A DNA stretch of 64,000 bases from Streptomyces sp. XD-27 (GCF_030553055.1 NZ_CP130713.1:1984001-2048000); one strand, 5' to 3'; shown: positions 27,546-36,627, numbered from the stretch's first letter. Program-made: numbers and translations. The notes: generated by a model not told the origin, from the letters alone.

Positions 27546-28604
27546 TCAACCGCTCCGGCGCACCTGCCCCGTCGAGCCGCGTACCACCAGGTCGGGCTGG
27601 AAGACGAACTCCGTGGGCTGCACGGGATTGCCCTCGACGGCCTCCAGCAGCGCCCCCACCGCGGCGGTGGCCATCGCCTGCACCGGCTGCCGCACGGTGG
27701 TCAGCGGCGGGTCGGTGAAGGGGATGAGCGGGGAGTCGTCGAAACCGACGACCGAGACGTCCCGCGGCACGTTCAGTCCGCGCCGCCATGCCTCGCGTAC
27801 GGCGCCGAGCGCCATCAGGTCGCTGCCGCAGACGATGCCCGTCACCCCCTGGTCGAGCAGTGCGCCCGCCGCGACCTGTCCGCCCTCGACGGTGAACAGG
27901 GTGTGCTGGACCAGGGAACGGGCCTGCTCGCCGTCGGCGCCCAGGGACTCGGCCATGGCCGCCACGAAGCCCTCCCCCTTGCGCTGCGCGGGGACGAACC
28001 GGGCGGGGCCGACGGCCAGCCCGATCCGCTCGTGCCCCAGCGCGGCCAGATGCGCCACCGCCATGCGCGCCGCCGCCCGGTCGTCCGGGGACACGAACGG
28101 CGCGGTGACCCGCGGGTTGTATCCGTTGATCATGACGAACGGGACGCCGCGCGCGGCGAGTTTCGCGTACCGGGTGGTGTCGGCGGTGGTGTCGGCGTGC
28201 AGCCCGGAGAGGAACACGATGCCGGTGACCCCGCGTTCCTCCAACTGCTCGACCAGTTCGTCCTCGGTGGCCCCGCCGGGCATCTGGGTGCACAGCACGG
28301 GCGTATAGCCGTGCCCGGCCAGCGTCTGCTCGATGACCTGCGCGAACGCCGGGAAGATGGGGTTGATGAGCTCAGGGATCACCAACCCCACCAGACCGGC
28401 GCTGCGCCGCCGCAGCCGCACCGGCCGTTCGTAGCCGAGCACGTCGAGGGCGGCGAGGACCCGCTGCCGGGTGCTGCCCGCGACCCCCGCCTTGCCGTTC
28501 AGCACCCGGCTGACGGTGGCTTCGCTCACCGACGCCTGGGCGGCGATGTCGGCGAGCCGCGGCGTTCCCGCCAGGCCGTCATCGCGTGACGGCGGTGCGC
28601 TCAC
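27546..28604 (-). CDS. LacI-family regulator, maltose cluster paralogue
   Basis: 352 aa from a GTG at 28604 whose bases overlap the alpha-glucosidase stop as GTGA, implying translational coupling. A longer start 12 bases upstream is possible. The N-terminal helix-turn-helix (LADIAAQASVSEATVSRVLN) and periplasmic-binding-like sugar domain are typical. Roughly 60% of residues match the second LacI gene at 35521, including LGYERPVRLR and FDDSPLIPFTDPPLTTVRQP. Both follow an alpha-glucosidase gene, so an enzyme-regulator module has been duplicated around malEFG. It probably senses maltodextrins or glucose-related sugars, perhaps controlling the amylase and this operon. Confidence 0.9.
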   Translation of the reverse strand: MSAPPSRDDGLAGTPRLADIAAQASVSEATVSRVLNGKAGVAGSTRQRVLAALDVLGYERPVRLRRRSAGLVGLVIPELINPIFPAFAQVIEQTLAGHGYTPVLCTQMPGGATEDELVEQLEERGVTGIVFLSGLHADTTADTTRYAKLAARGVPFVMINGYNPRVTAPFVSPDDRAAARMAVAHLAALGHERIGLAVGPARFVPAQRKGEGFVAAMAESLGADGEQARSLVQHTLFTVEGGQVAAGALLDQGVTGIVCGSDLMALGAVREAWRRGLNVPRDVSVVGFDDSPLIPFTDPPLTTVRQPVQAMATAAVGALLEAVEGNPVQPTEFVFQPDLVVRGSTGQVRRSG

Positions 28605-30257
28605 CCGGCCCACCACACGGCGGTGTCCGCGGGCAGCTCGAACGGGCCGCCCGCGTCGGGCAGTTCACCGCTGGCCAGCAGCACCCGGCCCGGTACGGCT
28701 ATCGATACCGGCGCCTTGGTGGTGTTGACGGTGCAGACGACGTCGCCGCGGCGGAAGGCCAGCACGCCGTGCGGCGCGTCGAGCCATTCCACGGACTCGC
28801 CCGCGCCCAGGTCACCGTGGGCCCGGCGGATGGCGAGGGCGGAGCGGTACAGCTCCAGGGTGGAGCCGGGGTCCCCGGTCTGCGCCTCGACGCTGAGCGC
28901 GGCCCAGCTGTCGGGCTGTGGCAGCCAGCTCGGACCGCCCGGCTCGGGCCCGAACCCGTACGGTGCCTGCGTACCCGACCACGGGATCGGCACCCGGCAG
29001 CCGTCGCGCAGCCCGTCCTGGCCGTTCTCCCTGAAGAAGGAGGGATCCTGGCGGACCTCGTCGGGCAGGTCGGTGACCTCGGGCAGGCCGAGCTCCTCGC
29101 CCTGGTAGATGTACGTGGAACCGGGCAGCGCCAGCATCAGCAGCGCGGCCGCCCGCGCCCGCCGCAGCCCCTGCTCCGGGCTGTCCTCGGCGTAGCGGGT
29201 GGTGTGCCGTACGACGTCGTGGTTGGACAGCACCCATGTCGTCGGCGCCCCCACCGGGCGCATCGACTCCAGCGACTCGTCGATGACCGCGCGCATCTTC
29301 TCGGCGTCCCAGGGCGTGCCCAGGAAGTGGAAGTTGAACGCCTGGTGCAGCTCGTCGGACCGCAGGTAGAGCGCGGTGCGCTCGGGGCTGGGCGTCCACG
29401 CCTCGGCGACCCCGATCCGGTCGCCGTCGTACTCGTCCAGGATCGTGCGCCAGCTGCGGTAGATCTCGTGGACACCGTCCTGGTCGAAGAACGGCATGGC
29501 CTGGTTGCCGAGCAGCCTCAGCTGCTCGCCGCGGCCGAGATCGGGCAGCCCCTCGGCCTTGACCAGGCCGTGCGCCACGTCGATGCGGAAGCCGTCGGTG
29601 CCCATGTCGAGCCAGAACCGCAGGATCGAGCGGAACTCGTCGCGGACGGCCGGGTGGTCCCAGTTGAAGTCCGGCTGCTCGGGGCGAACAGGTGCAGGTA
29701 CCACTGGCCGGGCGTGCCGTCCGGGTCCGTGGTCCGGGTCCAGGCGGGGCCGCCGAAGATGGACTCCCAGTCGTTGGGCGGCTCGTCGCCGTTCTCCCCC
29801 GGCCGGGGCGGAAGTGGAACCGCTCGCGCAGCGGCGACCCGGGCCCTTCCTGCAGCGCCTGCCGGAACCAGGTGTGCTGGTCGGAGCAGTGGTTGGGCAC
29901 CAGGTCCACGATGACCCGCAGGCCCAGGGCGTGCGCCTCGCGGATGACGGCGTCGGCGTCGTGCAGGGTGCCGAACATCGGGTCGATGGCGCGGTAGTCG
30001 GCGACGTCGTATCCGGCGTCGGCCTGCGGGGACGCGTAGAAGGGGCTGAGCCAGACGGCGTCGACGCCCAGGTCCCTGAGGTACGGCAGCCGGCTGCGTA
30101 CGCCTTCGAGGTCGCCCATGCCGTCGCCGTTGCCGTCGGCGAAGCTGCGCGGGTAGACCTGGTAGATCACGGCGTCTCTCCACCAGTCGCGGCTGCCGCC
30201 GCGGCGTTCGGGGGTGGTTGCCGTGGCGACGGCGGGGTCAGCGAGATGCTGCGTCAT
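28601..30257 (-). CDS. aglA: Alpha-glucosidase (GH13), interrupted by two frameshifts
   Basis: The ATG at 30257 opens MTQHLADPAVATA and WWRDAVIYQVYPRSFADGNG. The frame breaks at the C5 run 29796-29800 and again near 29680-29684. Adding one base at each site yields a continuous 552-aa enzyme. GH13 motifs are intact across the joins: VDLVPNHCSD, DGFRIDVAHG (nucleophile Asp), IGVAEAWTPS (acid Glu) and LSNHDVVRHT (third Asp). There is no signal peptide, so it hydrolyses imported maltose and maltodextrin in the cytoplasm. It is the fourth gene of the malEFG-agl-lacI operon. Stretches at 28823-29005 and 29046-29256 are nearly identical to the divergent paralogue at 33780, in inverted orientation. 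Confidence 0.88.
28823..29256 (-). repeat. Inverted near-identical segment, copy 1
   Basis: Bases 29046-29256 match the reverse complement of 34834-35044 with one mismatch in 211 by eye. Bases 28823-29005 match 35094-35276 with about four mismatches in 183. The intervening bases differ. Both lie in paralogous alpha-glucosidase genes. Confidence 0.9.
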
Positions 30258-30307
30258 GTCTTCCTGGTTCTCGTAGTTGTGGGTCGTCGTGGGCCGCGCT
30301 GACGCCC

Positions 30308-31192
30308 CTACGACTTCGTCGCTCCGGCCGTGAGGCCCGCCACCAGGTGCCGCTGCGCCCAGGAGAAGACCAGTGCGGCCGGGACGGCGATCATCACGGC
30401 GGCCGCGGTCATGGCGCCCCAGTCGGACGTGTACTGGTTGACGAAGGTCTGGAGGCCCGCGGCGAGCGTGAGGTTCTCCTCGCCGGTCATGAACGCCGAC
30501 GCGTAGGCGACCTCGGCCCAGGCGGTGATGAAGGTGTAGAACGCGGTGACCGCGATGCCCGGCTTGGCCAGCGGCAGGATCAGCCGCCAGAAGGTGCCGA
30601 ACGGGTTGAGCCCGTCCACCCGGCCGGACTCGTCGATCTCCACCGGGATGGTGTCGAAGAAGCCCTTCATCATCCACGCGCAGAACGGCACGGCGATCGT
30701 CAGGTACGTGACGATGAGGGAGACCGGCTGGTTGAGCCAGCCCAGCTTCGACATGATGTTGTAGAGCGGCACGATGAGGATCGCCATCGGGAACATCTGG
30801 GTGATCAGCAGCAGCCACATCAGCGGGCGCATGCCCGGGAAGCGGAAGCGGCTGACGGCGTATCCGGTGGTGGCCGCGATCAGGACGCCGAGCACGGTGG
30901 TGACGGCGACGATCAGCAGCGAGTTGCCGAACCAGCTCAGGAACTCGGTGTCGTTGAGGACGTGGTCGTAGTTCTCCAGCGTCGGGCTCTTGACCACATC
31001 GGTGCTGAACGCCTCGGTCTTGGGCTTGAACGAGGTCACCAGCAGCCACAGCGGCGGGAAGACCGCGACGGCGGAGGCGATCAGCAGCGTCCCGTGCAGG
31101 GCGATCGAGGCGGGCAGGGAACGCTTGCCGCGGCCGGAGGACTTGGCCGTCGTCCTGGCCGGCGTCTTGGCCGGGGTCTTGGCGGTCGCCAT
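30308..31192 (-). CDS. malG: Maltose/maltodextrin ABC transporter permease MalG
   Basis: 294 aa from the ATG at 31192, preceded by GGGAGAGG; an in-frame GTG nine bases earlier is less well placed. Six membrane segments are visible, the first near LLIASAVAVFPPLWLLV. The EAA-type cytoplasmic loop is SGRVDGLNPFGTFWRLILPLAKPG. The N-terminus has a Lys/Ala/Thr repeat (KTPAKTPARTTAKSS) that is longer than in enteric MalG. Its start lies a few bases from the malF stop, so the two are coupled. Its partners are MalF and MalE. Confidence 0.93.
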   Translation of the reverse strand: MATAKTPAKTPARTTAKSSGRGKRSLPASIALHGTLLIASAVAVFPPLWLLVTSFKPKTEAFSTDVVKSPTLENYDHVLNDTEFLSWFGNSLLIVAVTTVLGVLIAATTGYAVSRFRFPGMRPLMWLLLITQMFPMAILIVPLYNIMSKLGWLNQPVSLIVTYLTIAVPFCAWMMKGFFDTIPVEIDESGRVDGLNPFGTFWRLILPLAKPGIAVTAFYTFITAWAEVAYASAFMTGEENLTLAAGLQTFVNQYTSDWGAMTAAAVMIAVPAALVFSWAQRHLVAGLTAGATKS

Positions 31193-31194
31193 GG

Positions 31195-32214
31195 CTACCA
31201 CACCTCTCCCTGCTTGCGGAGCGAACGGCGGTAGACCACCGCGAAGAGCATCAGGATGAGCAGGATCATCACGCCCCAGGCGGAGGCTCCCGCGAAGTCG
31301 CGCGGGCTGTTGACGAACGACAGCCGGTACGCGTACGTCACCAGGATCTCCGTGCTGTCACCGGGTCCGCCCCGGGTCAGCAGGAAGATCACCGGGAACA
31401 TGTTGAAGGTCCAGATGGTGCTGAGCAGGACGACCGTGCTGCTGACCGAGCGCAGGCCCGGCAGGGTGATGTGCCGGAACCGCTGCCAGGGGCTCGCGCC
31501 GTCCATCTCGGCGGCCTCGTACAGCTCGCCGGGGATGGACTGCAGGCCGCCGAGGAGCGCGACGAGCATGAACGGCACGCCCAGCCAGACGTTGACCGCG
31601 ATGACGGAGACCTTCGCCATGGTGGGGTCGTTCAGCCACGGCACCGCGTCGATGCCGCCGCCGTCGAGGATCTTGTTGAGGATGCCGTTCTTCTCGTTGT
31701 ACAGCAGCCGCCAGGCGAAGACGGAGACGAAGGCGGGCACGGCCCACGGCAGGATCAGCAAGGACCGGTAGAGGGTACGGCCCTTGAACTGGCGGTTGAG
31801 CATGACGGCCAGGCCGAGCCCGAGCACGAAGGACACGGCGACGCAGGAGACGGTCCACACGACCGTCCAGCCGAGCCGGTCCCAGAAGATCTCGTCCTTG
31901 AGGATCGCGGTGAAGTTGTCCAGGCCGACGAAGTCGTAGGTCGCGGGGAGGTGGTTGACCCCGATGTGCCGCTCGACGTTGGCCTCGTTGGCGTCGGTCA
32001 GCGACAGGTAGACGCCGCGGCCCAGCGGGTAACCCACGATCACGCCGATCACGATCACCACGGGGGCGACCATGGCCCAGGCGTACCAGTGGGTGGCCAG
32101 TGCGCGGCGGATCCGGCCGGGTCCGCCCTTGCTCGTGGCAGTCTTGCGGACCCGGCCGGGGGCGCCGTCCGCGCCCCCGGCCGATCCCGCCGACTGCCTG
32201 GTGTCGACAGCCAT
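31195..32214 (-). CDS. malF: Maltose/maltodextrin ABC transporter permease MalF
   Basis: 339 aa. A charged N-terminal 40 residues precede the first membrane helix (WAMVAPVVIVIGVIVGYPLG). A full binding-protein-dependent transport domain follows, with the EAA motif YEAAEMDGASPWQRFRHITL. It lies 14 bases downstream of malE. No ATP-binding subunit gene is present in the operon. In Streptomyces the shared ATPase MsiK, encoded elsewhere, is known to energise such sugar importers. Confidence 0.94.
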   Translation of the reverse strand: MAVDTRQSAGSAGGADGAPGRVRKTATSKGGPGRIRRALATHWYAWAMVAPVVIVIGVIVGYPLGRGVYLSLTDANEANVERHIGVNHLPATYDFVGLDNFTAILKDEIFWDRLGWTVVWTVSCVAVSFVLGLGLAVMLNRQFKGRTLYRSLLILPWAVPAFVSVFAWRLLYNEKNGILNKILDGGGIDAVPWLNDPTMAKVSVIAVNVWLGVPFMLVALLGGLQSIPGELYEAAEMDGASPWQRFRHITLPGLRSVSSTVVLLSTIWTFNMFPVIFLLTRGGPGDSTEILVTYAYRLSFVNSPRDFAGASAWGVMILLILMLFAVVYRRSLRKQGEVW

Positions 32215-32228
32215 CGGTGTCCGGTCCC

Positions 32229-33503
32229 CTACTTCCAGTCGCCCTTGAGCAGCTTGCGGTACGCGTCGCCGACCTCGGAGGCGGCGTCCTCAGGCGAGGT
32301 CTTGCCCGTCACCACGTTCGGGAACTGGACGAGGATCGCCTGGAAGAGGCTGTTGCCCTCGGGGATCCAGGGGCGCTCGACGGCCTTGTCCACGGCGTCC
32401 TTGAAGAACTTCACCTTCGGGTTGGCGGCGACGGCCTTGTTCTCGTAGACCGAGGCGCGCGTGGGCAGCAGGCTGAGCTTCTCGGTGGTCTTGATCTGGA
32501 CCTCGGCCGAGCTCATGTACTTGGCGAACGCGTAGGAGGCGTCGAGGTTCTTCGAGCCCGCGTACACGGTGAGGTTCTGGCCGCCCTGCGGGGAGCCCTG
32601 CCCGGCGCCGCCGGCCGGGACCGGGACGACGCCGAGGTTGTCCTTGTCCTTGAACGCCTTGCCCGCGAGGGTGTCCTCGATCGCCCACGGACCGTTGATC
32701 GTCATGGCGACGTCGCCGTTCTTGATGGCGTTCTGCATGTTGTCCCAGCCGTCGGTGGCGTCGGTGGTCGCGGCGCCGGACTTGACCAGGTCGCGGGCGG
32801 CGGCGAACGCCTTGACTCCCGCCTCGTCGTCCACCGTGACCTTCTTGGCCTCGGTGTCGAGCAGGTCGCCGCCCTCGCCGTAGATGAAGGGCAGGAACCA
32901 GTAGGCGTCGTCGCCGCGCAGGTACAGACCGGTCTTGCCGGTCTTGTCCTTGATCTTCTTGGCGGCGGCCTTGAGCTCGGTCAGGGACTTCGGCGGCTCG
33001 ACGCCCGCGTCCTTGAGGAGCTTCTTGTTGTAGAAGAGGCCCAGGGTGTCGATGACCTGCGGTACGGCGTAGGTCTTGCCGTTGAACTTGGTGCTGGCGA
33101 GCGCCTTGGGCAGGTAGTCCTTCTCGTTGTCGAGGGCCGGGGTGCCGTCCAGCGGGGCCAGGTAGCCGATATTGGCGAGGTCCTGGGTCCAGGCGACCTC
33201 GGCGCGCAGCACGTCGGGGGCGCCGGAGCCGCCGGCGCCGGCGGCGTTCTTGAACTTGTTCAGCGCCTCGCCGAAGGGCACGTTGACGTAGTTGACCTTG
33301 ACCTTCGGGTACTTCTTGGAGAAGTCCTCGGCGAGCTTCTCGTACGTGGCCTTCTCGGCATCGTTGGAGGTGTCCCAGTAGGTCACGGTGCCGGAGATCT
33401 CTCCGGGGGACTTGCTACCGCTGTCACTGTCGTCACCGCCGCAGGCGGTCGCCGCGAGCGCTATCGCCGCGACGAGCGCAGTGGCCGCTATGCCACGTCG
33501 CAT
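32229..33503 (-). CDS. malE: Maltose/maltodextrin-binding lipoprotein MalE
   Basis: 424 aa from the ATG at 33503 with GGAG at spacing 6. A lipoprotein-type signal ends LAATAC with Cys as the probable lipidated residue, followed by an acidic/Ser linker (GGDDSDSGSKSPGE). The mature part is a cluster-1 solute-binding protein (GTVTYWDTSNDAEKATYEKL; NGPWAIEDTLAGKAF). It delivers maltodextrins from the extracellular amylase and pullulanase to MalFG. It heads the operon malE-malF-malG-agl-lacI, and GCAAG-type operators lie at 33586-33606, about 85 bp upstream. Confidence 0.95.
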   Translation of the reverse strand: MRRGIAATALVAAIALAATACGGDDSDSGSKSPGEISGTVTYWDTSNDAEKATYEKLAEDFSKKYPKVKVNYVNVPFGEALNKFKNAAGAGGSGAPDVLRAEVAWTQDLANIGYLAPLDGTPALDNEKDYLPKALASTKFNGKTYAVPQVIDTLGLFYNKKLLKDAGVEPPKSLTELKAAAKKIKDKTGKTGLYLRGDDAYWFLPFIYGEGGDLLDTEAKKVTVDDEAGVKAFAAARDLVKSGAATTDATDGWDNMQNAIKNGDVAMTINGPWAIEDTLAGKAFKDKDNLGVVPVPAGGAGQGSPQGGQNLTVYAGSKNLDASYAFAKYMSSAEVQIKTTEKLSLLPTRASVYENKAVAANPKVKFFKDAVDKAVERPWIPEGNSLFQAILVQFPNVVTGKTSPEDAASEVGDAYRKLLKGDWK

Positions 33504-33551
33504 GTGAACTCCTTCGAAGCCGGCCGCGCCATCGCGGCGCCGAGTTGTCGA

Positions 33552-33606
33552 GGAACGTAACAGGGATGCAAAAGCACCGAAAGACCTTGCGGCAAATTTC
33601 TGCAAG
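33552..33606 (-). promoter_or_regulatory. malE operator and promoter box
   Basis: An inverted pair CTTGC...GCAAG at 33586-33606 encloses an A/T-rich centre. On the minus strand it is followed by TGTTACGTTCC (33562-33552), a box shared with the divergent promoter. This is the expected place for the MalR operator. Confidence 0.65.
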
Positions 33607-33702
33607 AGCCGGGGATCGTTACGTCGGCGTGTCCTGGCGGTTGCCGATGGGGCGCTTGACACCGCCGTGGCGGGGGCGTAGGCGGCGCGCCCGGCTGAGA
33701 GT

Positions 33703-33743
33703 CTGCAAGCTCTTCCGCAAGTCTTGCAAAGCTGTTACGTTCC
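33703..33743 (+). promoter_or_regulatory. Operator cluster for the divergent alpha-glucosidase
   Basis: Three GCAAG/CTTGC half-sites (CTGCAAG at 33703, CGCAAG at 33716, CTTGCAAAG at 33723) are followed by TGTTACGTTCC at 33733-33743. The ATG of the alpha-glucosidase gene is at 33780. The arrangement mirrors that of malE in the opposite direction. Confidence 0.6.
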
Positions 33744-33779
33744 GGTTAAGCCGCCCGGCCGGTTCGACAGAGAGCGCCC

Positions 33780-35495
33780 ATGACGCAGGAGCTGCCCATG
33801 ACGCAAGAGCTGACGACGACCTCCGCTCCCTCTCCCCGCCCCGAGACCGCCCCGGCACCGGACGGCGGCGCCGGCTGGTGGCGCGACGCGGTCATCTATC
33901 AGGTGTACGTGCGGTCGTTCGCGGACAGCGACGGCGACGGCATCGGCGATCTGCGCGGGGCCCGGCAGCGGCTGCCGCACCTCGCCCGGCTGGGTGTGGA
34001 CGCCGTCTGGCTCACGCCGTTCTACGCCTCGCCGCAGGCCGACGGCGGCTACGACGTGGCGGACTACCGCGCCGTGGACCCGCTCTTCGGGGACCTCCAG
34101 GACGCCGACGACCTGGTGCGCACCGCCCATGAGCTGGGCTTGCGGGTGATCGTCGACGTGGTGCCGAACCACACCTCCGACCGGCACCCGTGGTTCGCCG
34201 AGGCGCTGGCGGACCGGCCCGGCGGCCCGGCCCGCGCCCGCTACCACTTCCGCCCCGGCCGGGGACCCGGCGGCGCGCTGCCGCCCAACGACTGGGAGTC
34301 GGTCTTCGGCGGCCCGGCCTGGACCCGGACCACGGACCCCGACGGCACGCCTGGGGGCACCTCCCGGTCGAGGACCGGTGGAGAGTGGTACCTGCACCTG
34401 TTCGCGCCCGAGCAGCCCGACCTGGACTGGGACTGCCCCGAGGTGCGCGCCGAGTTCGACTCCGTGCTGCGCTTCTGGCTCGACCTGGGTGTGGACGGGT
34501 TCCGTATCGACGTCGCGCACGGCATGGTCAAGGCGGCCGGGCTGCCCGACATCGGCCGCAAGGAACAGGCCAAACTCATCGGCGCGCAGGTGCTGCCGTT
34601 CTTCGACCAGGACGGCGTGCACGAGATCCACCGCTCGTGGCGGCGGCTGCTGGACTCCTACCCCGGCGACCGGATCGGCGTCGCGGAGGCGTGGGCGCCC
34701 AGCGCCGACCGGCTCGCCCTGTACGTCCGCCCCGACGAGCTGCACCAGGCGTTCAACTTCCACTTCCTGCGCTGTCCGTGGGACGCCGCCGCGATGCGGG
34801 CGGTCATCGACGAGTCGCTGGCCGCCACCGCCTCGGTGGGGGCGCCGACGACATGGGTGCTGTCCAACCACGACGTCGTACGGCACACCACCCGCTACGC
34901 CGAGGACAGCCCGGAGCAGGGGCTGCGGCGGGCGCGCGCGGCCGCGCTGCTGATGCTGGCGCTGCCCGGTTCCACGTACATCTACCAGGGCGAGGAGCTC
35001 GGCCTGCCCGAGGTCACCGACCTGCCCGACGAGGTCCGCCAGGACCCCGCCTTCTTCCGCACCGGCGACGCGGCCGGCCAGGACGGCTTCCGGGACGGCT
35101 GCCGGGTGCCGATCCCGTGGTCGGGTACGCAGGCACCGTACGGGTTCGGGCCCGAGGAGGGCGGTCCGAGCTGGCTGCCGCAGCCCGACAGCTGGGCCGC
35201 GCTCAGCGTCGAGGCCCAGACCGGGGACCCCGGCTCCACCCTGGAGCTGTACCGCTCCGCCCTCGCCATCCGCCGGAAGGTGCCGGGCCTCGGCGACGGC
35301 CCGATGTCCTGGGGACCTGCGCCGGAGGGCGTGCTCGCGCTGTCCCGGCCGGGCTTCCTGTGCGTCCTGAACACCCGCGGTGACGCCGTCGAACTCCCCG
35401 TACCGGGGCGGCTGCTGCTGTCCTCCGCCGAGCCGGGCGCCAGGGCGGACACGGTGCGTCTGCCCCCCGACTCCTGTACGTGGTGGGCAATGTGA
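33780..35495 (+). CDS. Alpha-glucosidase (GH13), second copy
   Basis: 571 aa. A short duplicated start (MTQELPMTQEL) allows either ATG 33780 or 33798. WWRDAVIYQVYVRSFADSDG opens the barrel. Catalytic motifs are VDVVPNHTSD, DGFRIDVAHGM, RIGVAEAWAPS and LSNHDVVRHT. There is no signal peptide, so it is cytoplasmic. Compared with the first copy it carries about 12 extra residues, PGGTSRSRTGGE, encoded by a small palindromic insertion at 34351-34386. The C-terminal half contains long stretches nearly identical to the first copy at the DNA level, while the rest has diverged. It is divergent from malE and followed by malR. Confidence 0.94.
   Translation: MTQELPMTQELTTTSAPSPRPETAPAPDGGAGWWRDAVIYQVYVRSFADSDGDGIGDLRGARQRLPHLARLGVDAVWLTPFYASPQADGGYDVADYRAVDPLFGDLQDADDLVRTAHELGLRVIVDVVPNHTSDRHPWFAEALADRPGGPARARYHFRPGRGPGGALPPNDWESVFGGPAWTRTTDPDGTPGGTSRSRTGGEWYLHLFAPEQPDLDWDCPEVRAEFDSVLRFWLDLGVDGFRIDVAHGMVKAAGLPDIGRKEQAKLIGAQVLPFFDQDGVHEIHRSWRRLLDSYPGDRIGVAEAWAPSADRLALYVRPDELHQAFNFHFLRCPWDAAAMRAVIDESLAATASVGAPTTWVLSNHDVVRHTTRYAEDSPEQGLRRARAAALLMLALPGSTYIYQGEELGLPEVTDLPDEVRQDPAFFRTGDAAGQDGFRDGCRVPIPWSGTQAPYGFGPEEGGPSWLPQPDSWAALSVEAQTGDPGSTLELYRSALAIRRKVPGLGDGPMSWGPAPEGVLALSRPGFLCVLNTRGDAVELPVPGRLLLSSAEPGARADTVRLPPDSCTWWAM
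34351..34386 (+). repeat. Small palindromic insertion within the alpha-glucosidase gene
   Basis: About 36 bp (CCTGGGGGCACCTCCCGGTC, then a GACCGG arm) are absent from the paralogue, which reads straight through TPGQWYL. The inserted bases form a stem (CCGGTC/GACCGG) and keep the frame. They look like the short palindromic repeats I remember as common between Streptomyces genes. Confidence 0.55.
34834..35276 (+). repeat. Inverted near-identical segment, copy 2
   Basis: Partner of 28823-29256. 34834-35044 and 35094-35276 match the reverse complement of 29046-29256 and 28823-29005. The arms are about 5.6 kb apart and enclose malEFG. Confidence 0.9.
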
Positions 35496-35506
35496 CATGC
35501 GACCGG

Positions 35507-35512
35507 TACAGT
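35507..35512 (+). promoter_or_regulatory. -10 box of malR, probably leaderless
   Basis: TACAGT lies eight bases before the ATG at 35521, and no ribosome binding site is present. It overlaps the region just after the alpha-glucosidase stop. Confidence 0.45.
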
Positions 35513-35520
35513 CCAATCCC

Positions 35521-36591
35521 ATGACCGCACGGCTTGCTGACATCGCAGCCCAGGCGGGGGTCAGCGAGGCCACGGTCAGCCGCGTGCTCAACGGCAAGCC
35601 GGGGGTGGCGGCGGGCACCCGCGAATCCGTCCTGGCCGCACTCGACGTCCTGGGGTACGAGCGGCCGGTGCGGCTGCGGCAGCGCAGCGCCGGGCTGGTC
35701 GGGCTGATCACCCCCGAGCTGGAGAACCCCATCTTCCCGGCGCTGGCCCAGGTGATCGGCCAGGCGCTGACCCGTCAGGGCTACACGCCGGTGCTGGCCA
35801 CCCAGACCCCCGGCGGCTCCACCGAGGACGAGCTCACCGAGATGCTGGTGGACCGGGGCGTCGCGGGGATCATCTTCGTCTCCGGACTGCACGCCGACAC
35901 CTCCGCCGACATGGGCCGCTACGACCAGCTGCGCGGCCAGGGCGTGCCGTTCGTGCTGGTGGACGGCTTCTCGCCGAAGGTGCGGGCGCCGTTCATCTCC
36001 CCCGACGACCGGGCCGCGATGGTGCTGGCCGTCACCCACCTGGCGTCGCTGGGGCACACCCGGATCGGGCTGGCCCTGGGCCCGAGGCGGTTCGTCCCGG
36101 TGGTGCGGAAGATCGAGGGCTTCCAGCGCGGGATGGCCGAGCAGCTGGGGCTGTCCGCCGAGGAGTCCGAGCAGCTGATCCAGCACTCCCTCTACACCCT
36201 GGAGGGCGGACAGGCCGCCGCGACCGCGCTGATCGACCGCGGCTGCACGGCGGTGGTGTGCGCCAGCGACATGATGGCGCTGGGCGCGATCCGCGCCGCC
36301 CGGCAGCGGGGGCTCGCGGTCCCGCGCGACATCTCGGTGGTCGGTTTCGACGACTCCCCGCTCATAGCGTTCACCGATCCGCCGCTGACCACCATCCGCA
36401 AGCCGGTGCAGTCGATGGGGCAGGCGGCGGTGCGGGCGCTGCTGGAGGAGATCGGCGGCACCCCGGCCCCGCACAGCGAGTTCGTCTTCCTCCCCGAACT
36501 GGTGGTTCGAGGTTCAACCGCCTCGGTACCCGGGGGACGAGGATCCGTCCAGAAGCGGGACAGAACTGGCGAAGACCGTACCTCGGGATGA
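35521..36591 (+). CDS. malR: LacI-family maltose regulator MalR
   Basis: 356 aa starting MTARLADIAAQAGVSEATVS at the ATG 35521. The helix-turn-helix and sugar-binding domain are typical, and the sequence through ELVVRGSTAS is very close to what I remember of S. coelicolor MalR. That protein represses malEFG and amylase genes and is released by maltodextrin. A basic tail (GGRGSVQKRDRTGEDRTSG) extends beyond the usual end. It lies 25 bases after the second alpha-glucosidase and shares about 60% of residues with the LacI paralogue at 27546. Expected targets are the GCAAG operators at 27396, 33586 and 33703. Confidence 0.93.
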   Translation: MTARLADIAAQAGVSEATVSRVLNGKPGVAAGTRESVLAALDVLGYERPVRLRQRSAGLVGLITPELENPIFPALAQVIGQALTRQGYTPVLATQTPGGSTEDELTEMLVDRGVAGIIFVSGLHADTSADMGRYDQLRGQGVPFVLVDGFSPKVRAPFISPDDRAAMVLAVTHLASLGHTRIGLALGPRRFVPVVRKIEGFQRGMAEQLGLSAEESEQLIQHSLYTLEGGQAAATALIDRGCTAVVCASDMMALGAIRAARQRGLAVPRDISVVGFDDSPLIAFTDPPLTTIRKPVQSMGQAAVRALLEEIGGTPAPHSEFVFLPELVVRGSTASVPGGRGSVQKRDRTGEDRTSG

Positions 36592-36627
36592 TCTGGTGCA
36601 GCTCACCATCTGGCAGACTGTTGCCCT

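Noticed and set aside
28601..30257. Three separate alpha-glucosidase fragments as independent genes
   Set aside because: Adding one base at each of two sites gives one continuous enzyme with all motifs in order.
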